NCBI GenBank assembly: GCA_016721875.1
Contig: JADKHG010000012.1
Coordinates: forward strand, 77,224-141,223
Source of the DNA: Sphingomonadales bacterium
GTDB lineage: Bacteria; Pseudomonadota; Alphaproteobacteria; Sphingomonadales; Sphingomonadaceae
Direction of reading: 5' to 3'
DNA: 64,000 bases
The position numbers and the translations under genes are program-made. Under the pieces are notes generated by a model. That model made no database searches. It was given only the letters and a program-made list of their open reading frames with translations, and had not been told where the DNA came from. Numbering within the stretch: position 1 is the first letter of the stretch; each line of letters opens with the position of its first letter. Below are positions 41,690 through 52,582 of the stretch, piece by piece.

Positions 41690-43016
41690 GCCCCATTTCG
41701 CCCATCCATTGTGCGAGATCCGCCCGCGCACGATCAGTCAGAAAGGCTTTGCGTTCCTTTTTGTGCACCTTGCCTTCGGGCGGGGGGAAGAGGCCGAAAT
41801 TGATGTTCATCGGCTGATAGCTGTCGGCCTCGGCATCGCCAGTGATGTGATGTAGCAATGCGCCGAAAGCAGTGGTTTCGGGCGGCGGAACAAATTCCTG
41901 CGCCGCCAATTCATGCGCCGCCATTATCCCCGCCATCAAACCGACAGCCGAGCTTTCGACATAGCCTTCGCAGCCGGTAATCTGCCCGGCAAAACGGATA
42001 TGTGGCGCTGACTTCAGCCGCAACTGCCGATCGAGCAAAATCGGGGATCGGATGAAGGTGTTGCGGTGCAATCCGCCCAAACGCGCAAATTCGGCCTTTT
42101 CCAAACCCGGTATCGTACGGAACAGTTCAACCTGGGCGGCATGTTTCATCTTGGTCTGGAATCCGACCATGTTCCAGATGCTGCCCTGTTTGTTATCCTG
42201 CCGCAACTGCACCACCGCATGCGGCCAGCGCCCGGTTTTGGGATTGTCGAGCCCAACAGGCTTCATCGGCCCGAAGCGCAGCGTGTCGAGCCCGCGTTCG
42301 GCCATCACTTCGATCGGCATACAGCCTTCGAAATAGGGCGTGTCCTTTTCCCATTCCTTGAAATCGGCCTTGGGCGCGTCGAGCAGGCCTTGGTGGAAGG
42401 CCAGATATTGCTCCTTGTCCATCGGGCAATTGATATAGTCCTTGCCGTCGCCTTTGTCCCAGCGCGACGCATACCACGCTACATCCATATCGATGCTGTC
42501 ATGATAGACGATAGGGGCGATGGCATCGAAGAAGGCAAGGCTGGTTTCTCCGGTTCGCTGCCGGATATTTTCCGCAAATGACAAGGCCGTCAGCGGACCG
42601 GTGGCGACGATGGTCAGGCCTTCGTCGGGCAGGGCGTCGACACGCTCGCGGACAATCTCTACTTTGCCGAGCGAGAGCAGCCGTTTGGTCACCTCTGCCG
42701 AAAAGACATCGCGATCCACCGCGAGTGCGGAGCCTGCCGGGACTTTGGCCACCTCGGCGGCCGCCATCACCACCGAATCCAGCCTGCGCATTTCCTGATG
42801 CAGCAAGCCGACGGCGTTGTTGTCGGCATCATCCGAGCGGAAGCTGTTCGAGCAGACGAGCTCCGCGAGTGCCTCAGTCTGATGCGCGGGTGTCATTTCA
42901 CCACTTCCACGCATTTCCGACAGCCGCACAGCTATGCCGCGCCGCGCGAGTTGCCAAGCCGCCTCGCTCCCCGCGAGACCGCCGCCGATGATATGGACTT
43001 TGTGAGACACGCGCAT
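41667..43016 (-). CDS. trmFO: Methylenetetrahydrofolate--tRNA-(uracil-54-C5)-methyltransferase
   Basis: FAD- and folate-dependent enzyme making ribothymidine-54 in tRNA. The 449 residues begin with the FAD-binding HIIGGGLAGSEAAWQLARRG, followed by the family motif ELVCSNSFRSDDADNNAVGLLHQEMRRLDS with the catalytic Cys near residue 54. CEGYVESSAVGLMAGIMAAHEL lies near residues 355-376. Length and motifs are complete. Confidence 0.95.
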   Translation of the reverse strand: MRVSHKVHIIGGGLAGSEAAWQLARRGIAVRLSEMRGSGEMTPAHQTEALAELVCSNSFRSDDADNNAVGLLHQEMRRLDSVVMAAAEVAKVPAGSALAVDRDVFSAEVTKRLLSLGKVEIVRERVDALPDEGLTIVATGPLTALSFAENIRQRTGETSLAFFDAIAPIVYHDSIDMDVAWYASRWDKGDGKDYINCPMDKEQYLAFHQGLLDAPKADFKEWEKDTPYFEGCMPIEVMAERGLDTLRFGPMKPVGLDNPKTGRWPHAVVQLRQDNKQGSIWNMVGFQTKMKHAAQVELFRTIPGLEKAEFARLGGLHRNTFIRSPILLDRQLRLKSAPHIRFAGQITGCEGYVESSAVGLMAGIMAAHELAAQEFVPPPETTAFGALLHHITGDAEADSYQPMNINFGLFPPPEGKVHKKERKAFLTDRARADLAQWMGEMGLSNGSAA

Positions 43017-43030
43017 TGCTCATTCAAATT

Positions 43031-43110
43031 CCGTTCGCATCGAGCGAAGTCGAGATGCCTCTAGGCGGAGAGCCAACGAGGGGTGTCTCGACTTCGCTCG
43101 ACACGAACGG
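43031..43110. repeat. Palindromic intergenic repeat, TCGAGCGAAGTCGAGA family
   Basis: Arms of about 30 bp at 43031-43060 and 43081-43110 are inverted copies (CCGTTCGCATCGAGCGAAG against CTTCGCTCGACACGAACGG). It lies between the divergent trmFO and the NAD(P)HX dehydratase gene, so it may overlap their promoters. Confidence 0.8.
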
Positions 43111-43146
43111 GTTGGTAGGATTGCGATTTGCCTATATCGAGTTCGC

Positions 43147-43989
43147 ATGACCTTCAAGCTCCACCTTGATTCAGACGGCATCATCCAGCAGCCCGCGCTG
43201 TCGCCACCGCCCGCCGACACGCACAAATATACACGCGGCAGTGCGGTGGTTGTCAGCGGACCGACGCTGCGCACTGGTGCCTCGCGTTTGGCGGCGCAGG
43301 CGGCTTTGGCGGTTGGGGCAGGGCTGGTGACGCTCGTCGGAGACGCTCAAGCGCTCACTGAGCAGGCGGCGCATGTTACCGCAATCATGCTGCGCGAAGG
43401 CGATCCGGCGACGGATGGTTTTGATGAACGGATCAGCGCCTTTGCCATTGGTCCAGCGGCGGGAGTATCGCAGGCGACGCGCGACACGGCGCTCGCGATC
43501 CTCAGCACAGGGAAAGCAATGGTACTCGATGCCGATGCTTTGACCAGCTTTGCCGACGACTCCGAAACGCTTTTTGCCGCGCTGCACTTGCAATGCGTGC
43601 TGACCCCGCATGAAGGCGAGTTTCGGCGGCTGTTTCCTGATCTGGATCTGAGCCAGCGCCACCACGCGGTCGGTCGTGCCGCGATGAAAAGCGGATCGGT
43701 GGTCTTGCTCAAAGGTGCTGAGACGCTGGTCGCATCGCCCGATGGTCGCATCGCGATCAACTGCCACGCCTCGCCCTGGCTGGCGACCGCTGGATCGGGC
43801 GATGTGCTGACCGGGCTGATCTGCGGATTGCTGGCGCAAGGCAACGAGGCGTTCGAAGCCGCCTGCATCGCCGCTTGGTTGCACGGCGACATTGGCGTGC
43901 GTGCCGGGCCGGGGCTGACGGCGGACACAATGGCGGGCTGGATTCCGCTTGTCTTGGCGGGATGTCTCGGCAAAGGGGAAAGTCGATGA
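43147..43989 (+). CDS. nnrD: ADP-dependent NAD(P)H-hydrate dehydratase
   Basis: Repairs hydrated NAD(P)H. The 280-residue protein is the YjeF C-terminal-type domain alone, without the epimerase domain. It shows YTRGSAVVVSGPTLRTGASRLAAQAALAVGAGLVT near residues 28-62, VLDADALTSF near 120, LTPHEGEFRRLFP near 145 and GSGDVLTGLICGLLAQG near 217. The stop overlaps the next start (ATGA). Confidence 0.9.
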   Translation: MTFKLHLDSDGIIQQPALSPPPADTHKYTRGSAVVVSGPTLRTGASRLAAQAALAVGAGLVTLVGDAQALTEQAAHVTAIMLREGDPATDGFDERISAFAIGPAAGVSQATRDTALAILSTGKAMVLDADALTSFADDSETLFAALHLQCVLTPHEGEFRRLFPDLDLSQRHHAVGRAAMKSGSVVLLKGAETLVASPDGRIAINCHASPWLATAGSGDVLTGLICGLLAQGNEAFEAACIAAWLHGDIGVRAGPGLTADTMAGWIPLVLAGCLGKGESR

Positions 43990-44651
43990 CCCAAGATCTC
44001 GCGCATAAACGCCCATGGCTGTTCGCCAGCCTGTTGTTTGGATTGACCTATCCACTGTCATGGCAACTGGCTTTGCCGGAATTTGCAGCAATTGTATGGA
44101 AGATGGCGGGCGTCGGACTGCTGACCTTTTACGCCTTGCGCAAACACCATACAGGAGAATTCCTGCTGCTTGCCGGCGTCATGGCATTTTGGGCGCTGGG
44201 TGACGGCTTGCTCGAACTCGACATGATCTGGGGCGCGATTGCCTTTGCCATCGGCCATGTCATCGCTATCGTCCTGTTCCTGCGCCACCGCCGCGTAAAG
44301 CCAACGCGCAGCCAAATGCTGCTCGCGATGGCGGTCTTCGTGCTTGCCCCCGACATTGCCTATTTCTTGCCCGGAGATTCGACCGGCGGGATGCAGGCGG
44401 CTGTCTATACGCTGTTTGTTGCCGGTATGGCGGGATGCGCGTGGAACAGCAATTTCCCGCGCTACCGCGTCGGCCTTGGCGCGATGGCCTTTGTCGCTTC
44501 CGACCTGCTGATCTTCGCGCGCTTTGGTCCATTGGCAGAAGCGAACTGGGTCAGTATTGCGATCTGGTATCTCTATTATGGCGGCGTGCTGGCGATTGCG
44601 ACCGGCGTGGTGACGACCTTGGTCAAACGCGGGCATTTCGCCGAAGAATAG
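43986..44651 (+). CDS. YhhN-family lysoplasmalogenase-like membrane protein
   Basis: A 221-residue protein with about eight hydrophobic helices. ALGDGLLELDMIWGAIAFAIGHVIAIVLFL and the later GLGAMAFVASDLLIF match the YhhN/TMEM86 family, whose characterised members hydrolyse lysoplasmalogens. Bacteria of this kind rarely make plasmalogens, so the true substrate is uncertain. It is translationally coupled to the NAD(P)HX dehydratase gene. Confidence 0.8.
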   Translation: MTQDLAHKRPWLFASLLFGLTYPLSWQLALPEFAAIVWKMAGVGLLTFYALRKHHTGEFLLLAGVMAFWALGDGLLELDMIWGAIAFAIGHVIAIVLFLRHRRVKPTRSQMLLAMAVFVLAPDIAYFLPGDSTGGMQAAVYTLFVAGMAGCAWNSNFPRYRVGLGAMAFVASDLLIFARFGPLAEANWVSIAIWYLYYGGVLAIATGVVTTLVKRGHFAEE

Positions 44652-44771
44652 AATCGGAAGCCAAATTTCCAAGCCGACAGCTTGCGTTTCGCAGAGGGTG
44701 CGCCTCCGACATACGCAAATTTAATTGCAACCCATTTGAACCTTTCAAACCCTGGCAACGACCGATGCGTG

Positions 44772-44794
44772 CCGGATAATTTTTCCGGTCTTTT
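44772..44794 (+). terminator. Short intrinsic terminator-like hairpin
   Basis: CCGGA / TCCGG stem (44772-44776, 44784-44788) followed by TCTTTT. Positioned between the lysoplasmalogenase gene and the small gene at 44821. Confidence 0.45.
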
Positions 44795-44820
44795 AAATGC
44801 GCATTTTGAAAGGACATAAA

Positions 44821-45062
44821 ATGAAGTTGTACAAAAAAATCGGCGGGCTGTGTTGGCTCTGGCGGTGGTTTCGGGAGCAGTCCCCGGAGCCATATCGAGC
44901 GCTGCGGCGATTGAGCATAAGGGGGGGCAGATGTGGGATAAAGGTCCAAGATGGCCCCACAAGTCGATACACTTCGTCCAATTGGGGCTTGGAATTGCGG
45001 CGTTGGTCGCTGCTATTGTCCTTGTGGCGGGGAACGACGACGACAAACCAACCAGCCCGTAA
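44821..45062 (+). CDS. Small signal-peptide protein with C-terminal membrane helix, one apparent frameshift
   Basis: GAAAGGA precedes ATG 44821. The first frame reads MKLYKKIGGL; after a one-base loss near 44849 the sequence continues LALAVVSGAVPGAISSAAAIEHKGGQ, giving a convincing signal peptide, and ends HFVQLGLGIAALVAAIVLVAGNDDDKPTSP. The corrected length is about 80 residues, with a mature part of about 50 residues and one membrane helix. No family recognised. It has its own terminator at 45121. Confidence 0.6.
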
Positions 45063-45120
45063 CGGCTCGACACTACCCCGTTGATTGACCGAAACGCCAG
45101 CGGGTGGTGCGCAAAGGAAA

Positions 45121-45147
45121 GGGGCGCAGCGCTGCGTCCCCTTTTTT
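45121..45147 (+). terminator. Strong intrinsic terminator
   Basis: A near-perfect GC-rich palindrome (GGGGCGCAG / CTGCGTCCC) spanning 45121-45141 is followed directly by TTTTTT. This is the cleanest rho-independent terminator in the window and ends the small gene at 44821. Confidence 0.85.
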
Positions 45148-45190
45148 GCCGGCCGAACGATAAGTTGCGCGGACCATACACTATTCTGTT

Positions 45191-45219
45191 CAGGGGAGAG
45201 ATACGAAGCCTTAGCGCCG
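45191..45219 (+). repeat. AGGGGAGAGATAC repeat, partial copy
   Basis: AGGGGAGAGATACGAAGCCTTAGCGCC-type sequence matching, with three differences, the copy at 46462-46488. It flanks the secreted gene pair at 45339-46216 on the side opposite the fuller copies. A short direct repeat (ATCCACCGTA twice, near 45280-45299) lies just inside. Confidence 0.6.
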
Positions 45220-45338
45220 CTTTCCCATTAGAGGGTGATGTGGCTGGAGAATATGGGGTTTAGGTAAACCGTCCCCGCAATCCACCGTAATCCACCGTAA
45301 ACGTCGTTGTCTGCGAACTGGTTGCTATGCGTACACGC

Positions 45339-45929
45339 CTAACGCGTCATGCAGATGCCATCCGTACGACAAATGGGTCGATCGGGCAGAGTGGGGAAAT
45401 TGCTCGAGCGTTGCTGAAGATTATTAAATCCGTGCTGATTAATATGCGGATGAACTTCAATACGGTCAAAGCACCATTGGTCTGGATTATAGCGGACAAC
45501 GAAATTTCGCGCTTCCCGACCCGACGGAGCACCTGCATTGCGGTCAGCATTCAGGCGGACGACATAAATGATTCCTGTCGAATTGGTGGTCATAATTCCA
45601 GCACCATTCCTAGCAGGTGCCGTAAATGTCTCTTCCGGATTGGTGCGCGACCGGAATATGACGTCATAATTAACGACCCATTGAGTTTGGCCGCCTTCGA
45701 GTTCATTATTGGGCACCCAAGTCTCGCCAGTCGCCGGATCCTCGAAGGCCATATAGCCGTTGATATAAGAAGGATCGGGATTGTTCGAACAACGGTTGTT
45801 CAGGACCTTTAGCAGTGCCTTGGGGTTGATCTCTTTGGGGAACCAGCTCTTGCCATCGGTCTGCGCCTGAACGCTTCCCGTTCCGGACAGGCAAAGCGCT
45901 GCGAGAGCCAAAAACGAACGTTTTTTCAT
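45339..45929 (-). CDS. Exported orphan protein, downstream partner of the RIDFSA-repeat protein
   Basis: A 196-residue protein with a clean signal peptide (MKKRSFLALAALCLSGTGSVQA, residues 1-22), so periplasmic or secreted. The mature part has RCSNNPDPSYINGYMAFEDPATGETWVPNNELEGGQTQWVVNYDVIFRS, then a Cys-containing C-terminus. The few Cys could form disulfides. I recognise no domain. ATG 45929 overlaps the stop of the upstream repeat protein (ATGA), so the two are co-translated and may act together. Confidence 0.7.
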   Translation of the reverse strand: MKKRSFLALAALCLSGTGSVQAQTDGKSWFPKEINPKALLKVLNNRCSNNPDPSYINGYMAFEDPATGETWVPNNELEGGQTQWVVNYDVIFRSRTNPEETFTAPARNGAGIMTTNSTGIIYVVRLNADRNAGAPSGREARNFVVRYNPDQWCFDRIEVHPHINQHGFNNLQQRSSNFPTLPDRPICRTDGICMTR

Positions 45930-46216
45930 CGGGGTCTCCTTGCAGAAAAGTCGATCCGGCGCACAGGGCCGGCAATATAAGGTTCGACCACAGGGGGTGG
46001 TGGGGGTTTGGGGCTCACCGCCGAGAAATCGAAACGCTGCACTGGGCCAGCGGTATAGGGCGCGACCTTCGGAGGTGGAGGCGGTTTCGCAGCAGGTGCA
46101 CTAAAATCGATCCGCCGAACGCCTTCATCTTCTCCCGCCGACTGGTTTGCTGCGAGCAGAGGCAATGCTAACAACAGTGCATAACACTTCCGGCGAAGGG
46201 ACAGTGATCGGCCCAT
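45926..46216 (-). CDS. Small exported protein with three RRIDFSA repeats
   Basis: A 96-residue protein: signal-like N-terminus (residues 7-23, CYALLLALPLLAANQSA), then three copies of a motif R-R-(I/F)-D-F-S-A at about residues 34-40, 60-66 and 86-92. These are separated by two Pro-rich linkers of the form KPPPPP-x-V-x-PY-x-AGPV. The repeat unit is 26 residues (78 bp). It looks like an unstructured spacer presenting three identical short ligands. No known family. It overlaps the downstream exported gene. Confidence 0.7.
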   Translation of the reverse strand: MGRSLSLRRKCYALLLALPLLAANQSAGEDEGVRRIDFSAPAAKPPPPPKVAPYTAGPVQRFDFSAVSPKPPPPPVVEPYIAGPVRRIDFSARRPR

Positions 46217-46453
46217 AGCAATTTCACGCCTTAGACTTGTTTACATTCGTCCATGCTAGCCAAATGAGAATTCTATCGCAAGCGCTGCATTGACTGGAAT
46301 TTTTGCCATTACGCACTGGAACGGCGAAACCAATGCGAGTCCTCCTATCTCTGGTTAGCGCGACGCAGCCTTTCAGCTTTACCCTTGGCAAAGATGGCAG
46401 AGAGAGTGCCGGCTTTGCAGAATTTCTTGTGCAATCGGAATTTCCAAAACTCG
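46217..46453. other. Intergenic region upstream of the secreted gene pair
   Basis: About 240 bp with no supported gene. It should contain the promoter of the operon 46216-45339. A 43-codon open frame at 46333-46464 runs into the repeat and is not supported. Confidence 0.4.
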
Positions 46454-46519
46454 CTCTCCTTTAGGGGAGAGATACAAGCGTTAGCGCCAAAGGCGCTTAG
46501 GCGCAGTTGAGAGGGGAAG
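46454..46519 (+). repeat. AGGGGAGAGATAC repeat, forward copy
   Basis: About 66 bp beginning CTCTCCTTTAGGGGAGAGA and ending GTTGAGAGGGGAAG. It is matched in inverted orientation by 46540-46612 and partly by 45191-45219. Internal short palindromes (CTCTCC-TTTA-GGGGAGAG, GCGCC-AAAG-GCGC) suggest a foldable MITE-like or REP-like element. Confidence 0.7.
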
Positions 46520-46539
46520 TATTGCGCTACCTCTGCCGT

Positions 46540-46612
46540 TCATCCCCTCTCCGCTGCGACTAGGCAGCAAGCTGCAAAATCTCGCTCCTCTCCCCTGAAG
46601 GAGAGAGGGGAT
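46540..46612 (-). repeat. AGGGGAGAGATAC repeat, inverted copy
   Basis: Read on the minus strand it starts CTCTCCTTCAGGGGAGAGGA and ends AGCGGAGAGGGGATGA, parallel to the forward copy at 46454-46519. The two copies face each other 20 bp apart and together would form a large hairpin between the two accessory gene pairs. Confidence 0.7.
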
Positions 46613-46657
46613 TTAATTAGTATTGTGTCCCCGGAATTTCGTTTCCCCGGAATTGGG

Positions 46658-47035
46658 CTATTTCCGGGTCGGCATAGCGCGGCGCAGCGTAGCAATCAGC
46701 TCTTTACAAAAGCTGTCTGGATCATTTGAAGACCACATCACCGTTGTGCAGTGGTTGGTGTCAAAATGGGTTTGCTTTTCTGAGAATTTTTGCTCTTCAC
46801 AAATATACAAAACTGGCTTTCCTAAACCCTCGGCAAAACCAGCCTCCCAGTAGGCTCCGGAATTATCATGCGTTAGATCAACAATAACAAAATTTGCGTC
46901 TCTAATCCGCATCCTCATGATGTTGTCGATCAGACCAGGTTCTGCAACGTCACGCATATCGACAAGAGGAAAACCTAACTCCAAGACAGCCGGCTTTAAG
47001 TGGTTCTGTGTTAGATTCTTCCAATTGCTCGTCAT
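46658..47035 (-). CDS. Nucleoside 2-deoxyribosyltransferase-like domain protein
   Basis: A 125-residue protein. DANFVIVDLTHDNSGAYWEAGFAEGLGKPVLYI (residues 46-78) matches the nucleoside-deoxyribosyltransferase/TIR-like fold, with Asp53 and Glu64 at the positions of the conserved acidic residues. HFDTNHCTTVMW is also typical of the stand-alone prokaryotic group. ATG 47035 gives a plausible N-terminus (NWKNLTQNHLKPAVLELGF). A second ATG 10 bp upstream in another frame gives MKFNDEQLEE, also family-like, so a one-base error near the start is possible. It lies 6 bp after the zinc-ribbon gene. Probable role: NAD- or nucleotide-cleaving effector. Confidence 0.75.
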   Translation of the reverse strand: MTSNWKNLTQNHLKPAVLELGFPLVDMRDVAEPGLIDNIMRMRIRDANFVIVDLTHDNSGAYWEAGFAEGLGKPVLYICEEQKFSEKQTHFDTNHCTTVMWSSNDPDSFCKELIATLRRAMPTRK

Positions 47036-47041
47036 TAAACT

Positions 47042-47619
47042 TCATAGCAAGGAAACCATATCCGGCGGATTGTTTTCAGATTGCTCAGATTGGTAAAGCT
47101 CCCAGCCTTCTAACGTCAGATCAATATCGATTACGTCATATTGGTTTAAAGTGTTTGCATCATGACATGATATCAAGCCTCGGCTCTCGAGTTGACCGAT
47201 AATCTCGATTGCCGTTTGGCGGGACGTGGTGCCGATTTCGGCTGGAAATTCTGCAGGCAAACCGTCGAGCTTTTCGCCAGTTTCTTGAACTTTATCTCCA
47301 ATATAGCGTAGTATTGAAAGTGCTGCTTTGGCCGGGGTAGGTAAGCCGATTTTTCCGTCGGCCACTTCCTTGTAAGTTTCTAAGTGCACATTGAGAGTGT
47401 CGCGAGATTTGTTTTGATTCTGCCTAATCCAATGACTGAGGGCGGCTCGAATACGACGCGTCGCTCCTTTCGAATTCTCCCCTAAAAAATCACCCGCAAG
47501 ATCGTCATCAATCCCAAAATAGCCACACACCGGACAATCAAAGTATAGGGTCCACATATTCCTTGAAGGAGGGCGTTTGAGTGGAAATCCGTCGATGGAG
47601 AGACAAACAGGACAGTTAC

Positions 47620-47623
<4 letters not shown>
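47042..47623 (-). CDS. Zinc-ribbon and helix-rich protein coupled to gyrA
   Basis: A 193-residue protein. Cys4, Cys7, Cys30 and Cys33 (CPVC ... CPVCGYFGI) form a zinc ribbon, followed by a helical region with RRIRAALSHWIRQNQN and a winged-helix-like part near residues 130-180 (SRQTAIEIIGQLESRGLISC). It starts at GTG 47623, which overlaps the gyrA TGA in GTGA, so it is translated from the gyrA message. The deoxyribosyltransferase-like gene follows at once. Likely the sensor or regulator half of a two-gene module; function not known. Confidence 0.75.
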
Positions 47624-50324
<2,701 letters not shown>

Positions 50325-50591
50325 TCCGCGCACTTCCTTATTATGTCTTATGTGAAAAATGCTTAGACCATAGGCTGCCATCTGGCCACCCGCACAGGGC
50401 CCTCAATCCGCCTTTTCTACAGCTTTTCCACAGATTCGGTCATGCAAGCGCATGTAAATCGTTCAATGCCAATTCATCTGGCAGCGGATAGTTGATTGCG
50501 CGGGGCAAATTGTCTCCGTAAAGATGCATTTGCATGGTTTGGCGACGGCGTTGGGGCAATGTTGCACCCGGCCGTCAAACTGGAGAGTGAA

Positions 50592-51905
50592 ATGAAGGCA
50601 GTTTCAAAGATCGTCCTGGCAATCGCTTTGGGAGCCGCAATGGGCAGTTCTTCTGCTTATGCGTTCGAGGACAAACCGAAAGCAGAGAAAAAAGCCAAGA
50701 AAGACAAAAAGGGTAAGGAAGAGGCCGCTGTTGCCAAGAAGAACTTTTCCAAGGAGTTCACCAAGGCCTATGCGCCTGCAGTCGACGCCTTCAACACCAA
50801 AAAGGATATGGCTGCATCTAAGGCTGCTATCCCTACGCTGATCGCTGCCATCATGAATGAGGACGATCGCAACGAAGCGGGCGTTTATGCTTTTGCCGTG
50901 GGTCGCGCGACCAGCGACACTGCACTTCAGTTGCAGGGTATCGATCTGATCCTGCAGAGCACCAGCACGCCCGCAGAATTGCGCCCGCCTTACCATTTCC
51001 AAAAAGGCCTGATCGCATATAATGCCAAGGATTATCCGACTGCTCAAAATAGCTTCGTTGAGGCTTATAATCTAGGCTATCGCGACAACAGCGCCGCGAT
51101 CCAGATTTCAAACACCTTCAGCCTTCAGAACAATACAGCTGAAGCGCTGAATTGGTTGAAACGTGGCATTGAGGATACCATTGCCAAGGGGCAAACTCCT
51201 GAAAAGCAATGGTTCGCGCGCGCTGCGAACTTCGCCAACAAACTGAAGGACAAGCAGGCAATCGTCTATTGGGGTAAGGAACTGGTGAAATTTGATCCCC
51301 GCAAAGAGTCCTATCACGACGCCATTTTCAACTATATTGTTTATGCAGACCTCGACAATCTCGAGGCGCTTTCGCTACTCCGACTTGCCCGTAAGACAGA
51401 TGCGATCCTGTTTGAACATGAGTATCGCTCTTATGTCGAATCCGCTGATCTGAAACGCTACCCGGTTGAGGTTCTGGCTGTTCTGGGCGAAGGATTTGCC
51501 AAAAAAGTTATCTCGGAAAACAACCTGACTTTTTCGGAATTCAAAAAACAGGCAGAAGCGCGTCGCGTTGAAATGGGCACCAACTGGGACGCCGACGAAA
51601 AAGCCGCACTTGCCAGCGCCAAGGGTTATCAGGCGTTGCTGCAGGGAGACATCATATTGTCGACCGGCGATTTTGCCCGCGCAAAAAGCTATACGAAGCT
51701 GCACTGGCAAAAGGTGGCCTCATCGACAAGGAAGGTCTTGATCAAACCGATCGTGCTTTGACCAACATGGCGATTGCGCAATATAACTTGAATGATCTTG
51801 CAGGGGCGAAAGCGACTTTTGCCAAAATCACAACGCCCAAGCGCAAGGGTCGCCGATTATTGGATGATCTATATCGACCAACAACTGGCGAAACCTGTAG
51901 CCTAA
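50592..51905 (+). CDS. Exported TPR-like repeat protein, two apparent frameshifts
   Basis: Starts at ATG 50592 with GGAGAG upstream. Residues 1-23 form a signal peptide (MKAVSKIVLAIALGAAMGSSSAYA), then a Lys/Glu-rich stretch (KAEKKAKKDKKGKEEAAVAKK), then about 350 residues of helical repeats resembling TPR (KGLIAYNAKDYPTAQNSFVEAYNLGYRD; MAIAQYNLNDLAGAKATFAKI). Frame breaks near 51690 and 51850; the corrected end is TAA at 51903-51905 (QQLAKPVA), about 437 residues. Probable periplasmic scaffold; partner unknown. Confidence 0.8.
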
Positions 51906-51919
51906 ATTTGGAATTGTCG

Positions 51920-51951
51920 CTGCCCTGACGGTTTAAAACCTGTCAGGGCAG
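51920..51951. terminator. Bidirectional hairpin between convergent genes
   Basis: CTGCCCTGAC and GTCAGGGCAG are perfect 10-bp arms (51920-51929, 51942-51951) with an inner GGTTT/AAACC pairing. It lies between the TPR gene and the convergent Lrp gene and overlaps the last codons of the latter. No long T-run. Confidence 0.6.
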
Positions 51952-52417
51952 TTCGATTGGCACGCCGGGTTCGTCTTTTGCAGTGCGGATGGTCAACGAA
52001 GTTTTTACGCTCGACACATTGGGGGCAGCAGTCAACTTCGACGTTAGAAATTCCTGAAACGACTGAAGATCGTGCGCTACGATCTTCAAAATAAAGTCTA
52101 TTTCACCATTGAGCATGGCATTCCCGAATTTCGGGAAGCGATCGAACATGGGTCTCAAACGCTTTCAGGTCGGCCTCTGCCTGGCTTTTCAAACTGACCA
52201 TCGCAAAAACCATGATCGAATAGCCGAGCGAGGCGGGATCAACGACGGCATGATAGCCTTTGATTGCTCCTGACTGTTCCAATGTGCGCATCCGGCGCAG
52301 GCAGGGTGGGGCAGTCAAGCCGACTTTGGTCGCCAATTCCACATTGGTGATCCGTCCATTGTCCTGCAATTCTGCAAGCAATCTGAGGTCTATCGCGTCA
52401 AAATTCACCGCTGCCAT
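51943..52417 (-). CDS. Lrp/AsnC-family transcriptional regulator, one apparent frameshift
   Basis: A feast/famine regulator of about 157 residues. The N-terminal helix-turn-helix is AIDLRLLAELQDNGRITNVELATKVGLTAPPCLRRMRTLEQSGAIKGYHAVVD; the C-terminal ligand-binding RAM domain is split by a frame break near 52118 (IRECH, then MLNGEIDFILKIVAHDLQSFQEFL). ATG 52417 gives the usual start. It is divergent from the histidine kinase at 52583. Confidence 0.88.
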
Positions 52418-52582
52418 GGTTTTTGTTACATCCCTGTGCATACATGCTGCAATCATATAATATTATTATACGGATATGCAATTGTCCCATAGTGTGACGC
52501 GTGAAAAATGCGCCTTCCTTCCCCAAGTGGTGCAATGTATCGCATCGACTGGACCACGCGCTAAATACAGGTTTTACCACCC

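Noticed and set aside
45279..45300. Start of a tandem-repeat or CRISPR-like array (ATCCACCGTA twice)
   Set aside because: Only two 10-bp units with no spacers; no array and no cas genes in the window.
46333..46464. 43-codon open frame upstream of the repeat pair
   Set aside because: Weak ribosome site, no homology recognised, and its 3' end runs into a repeat element.
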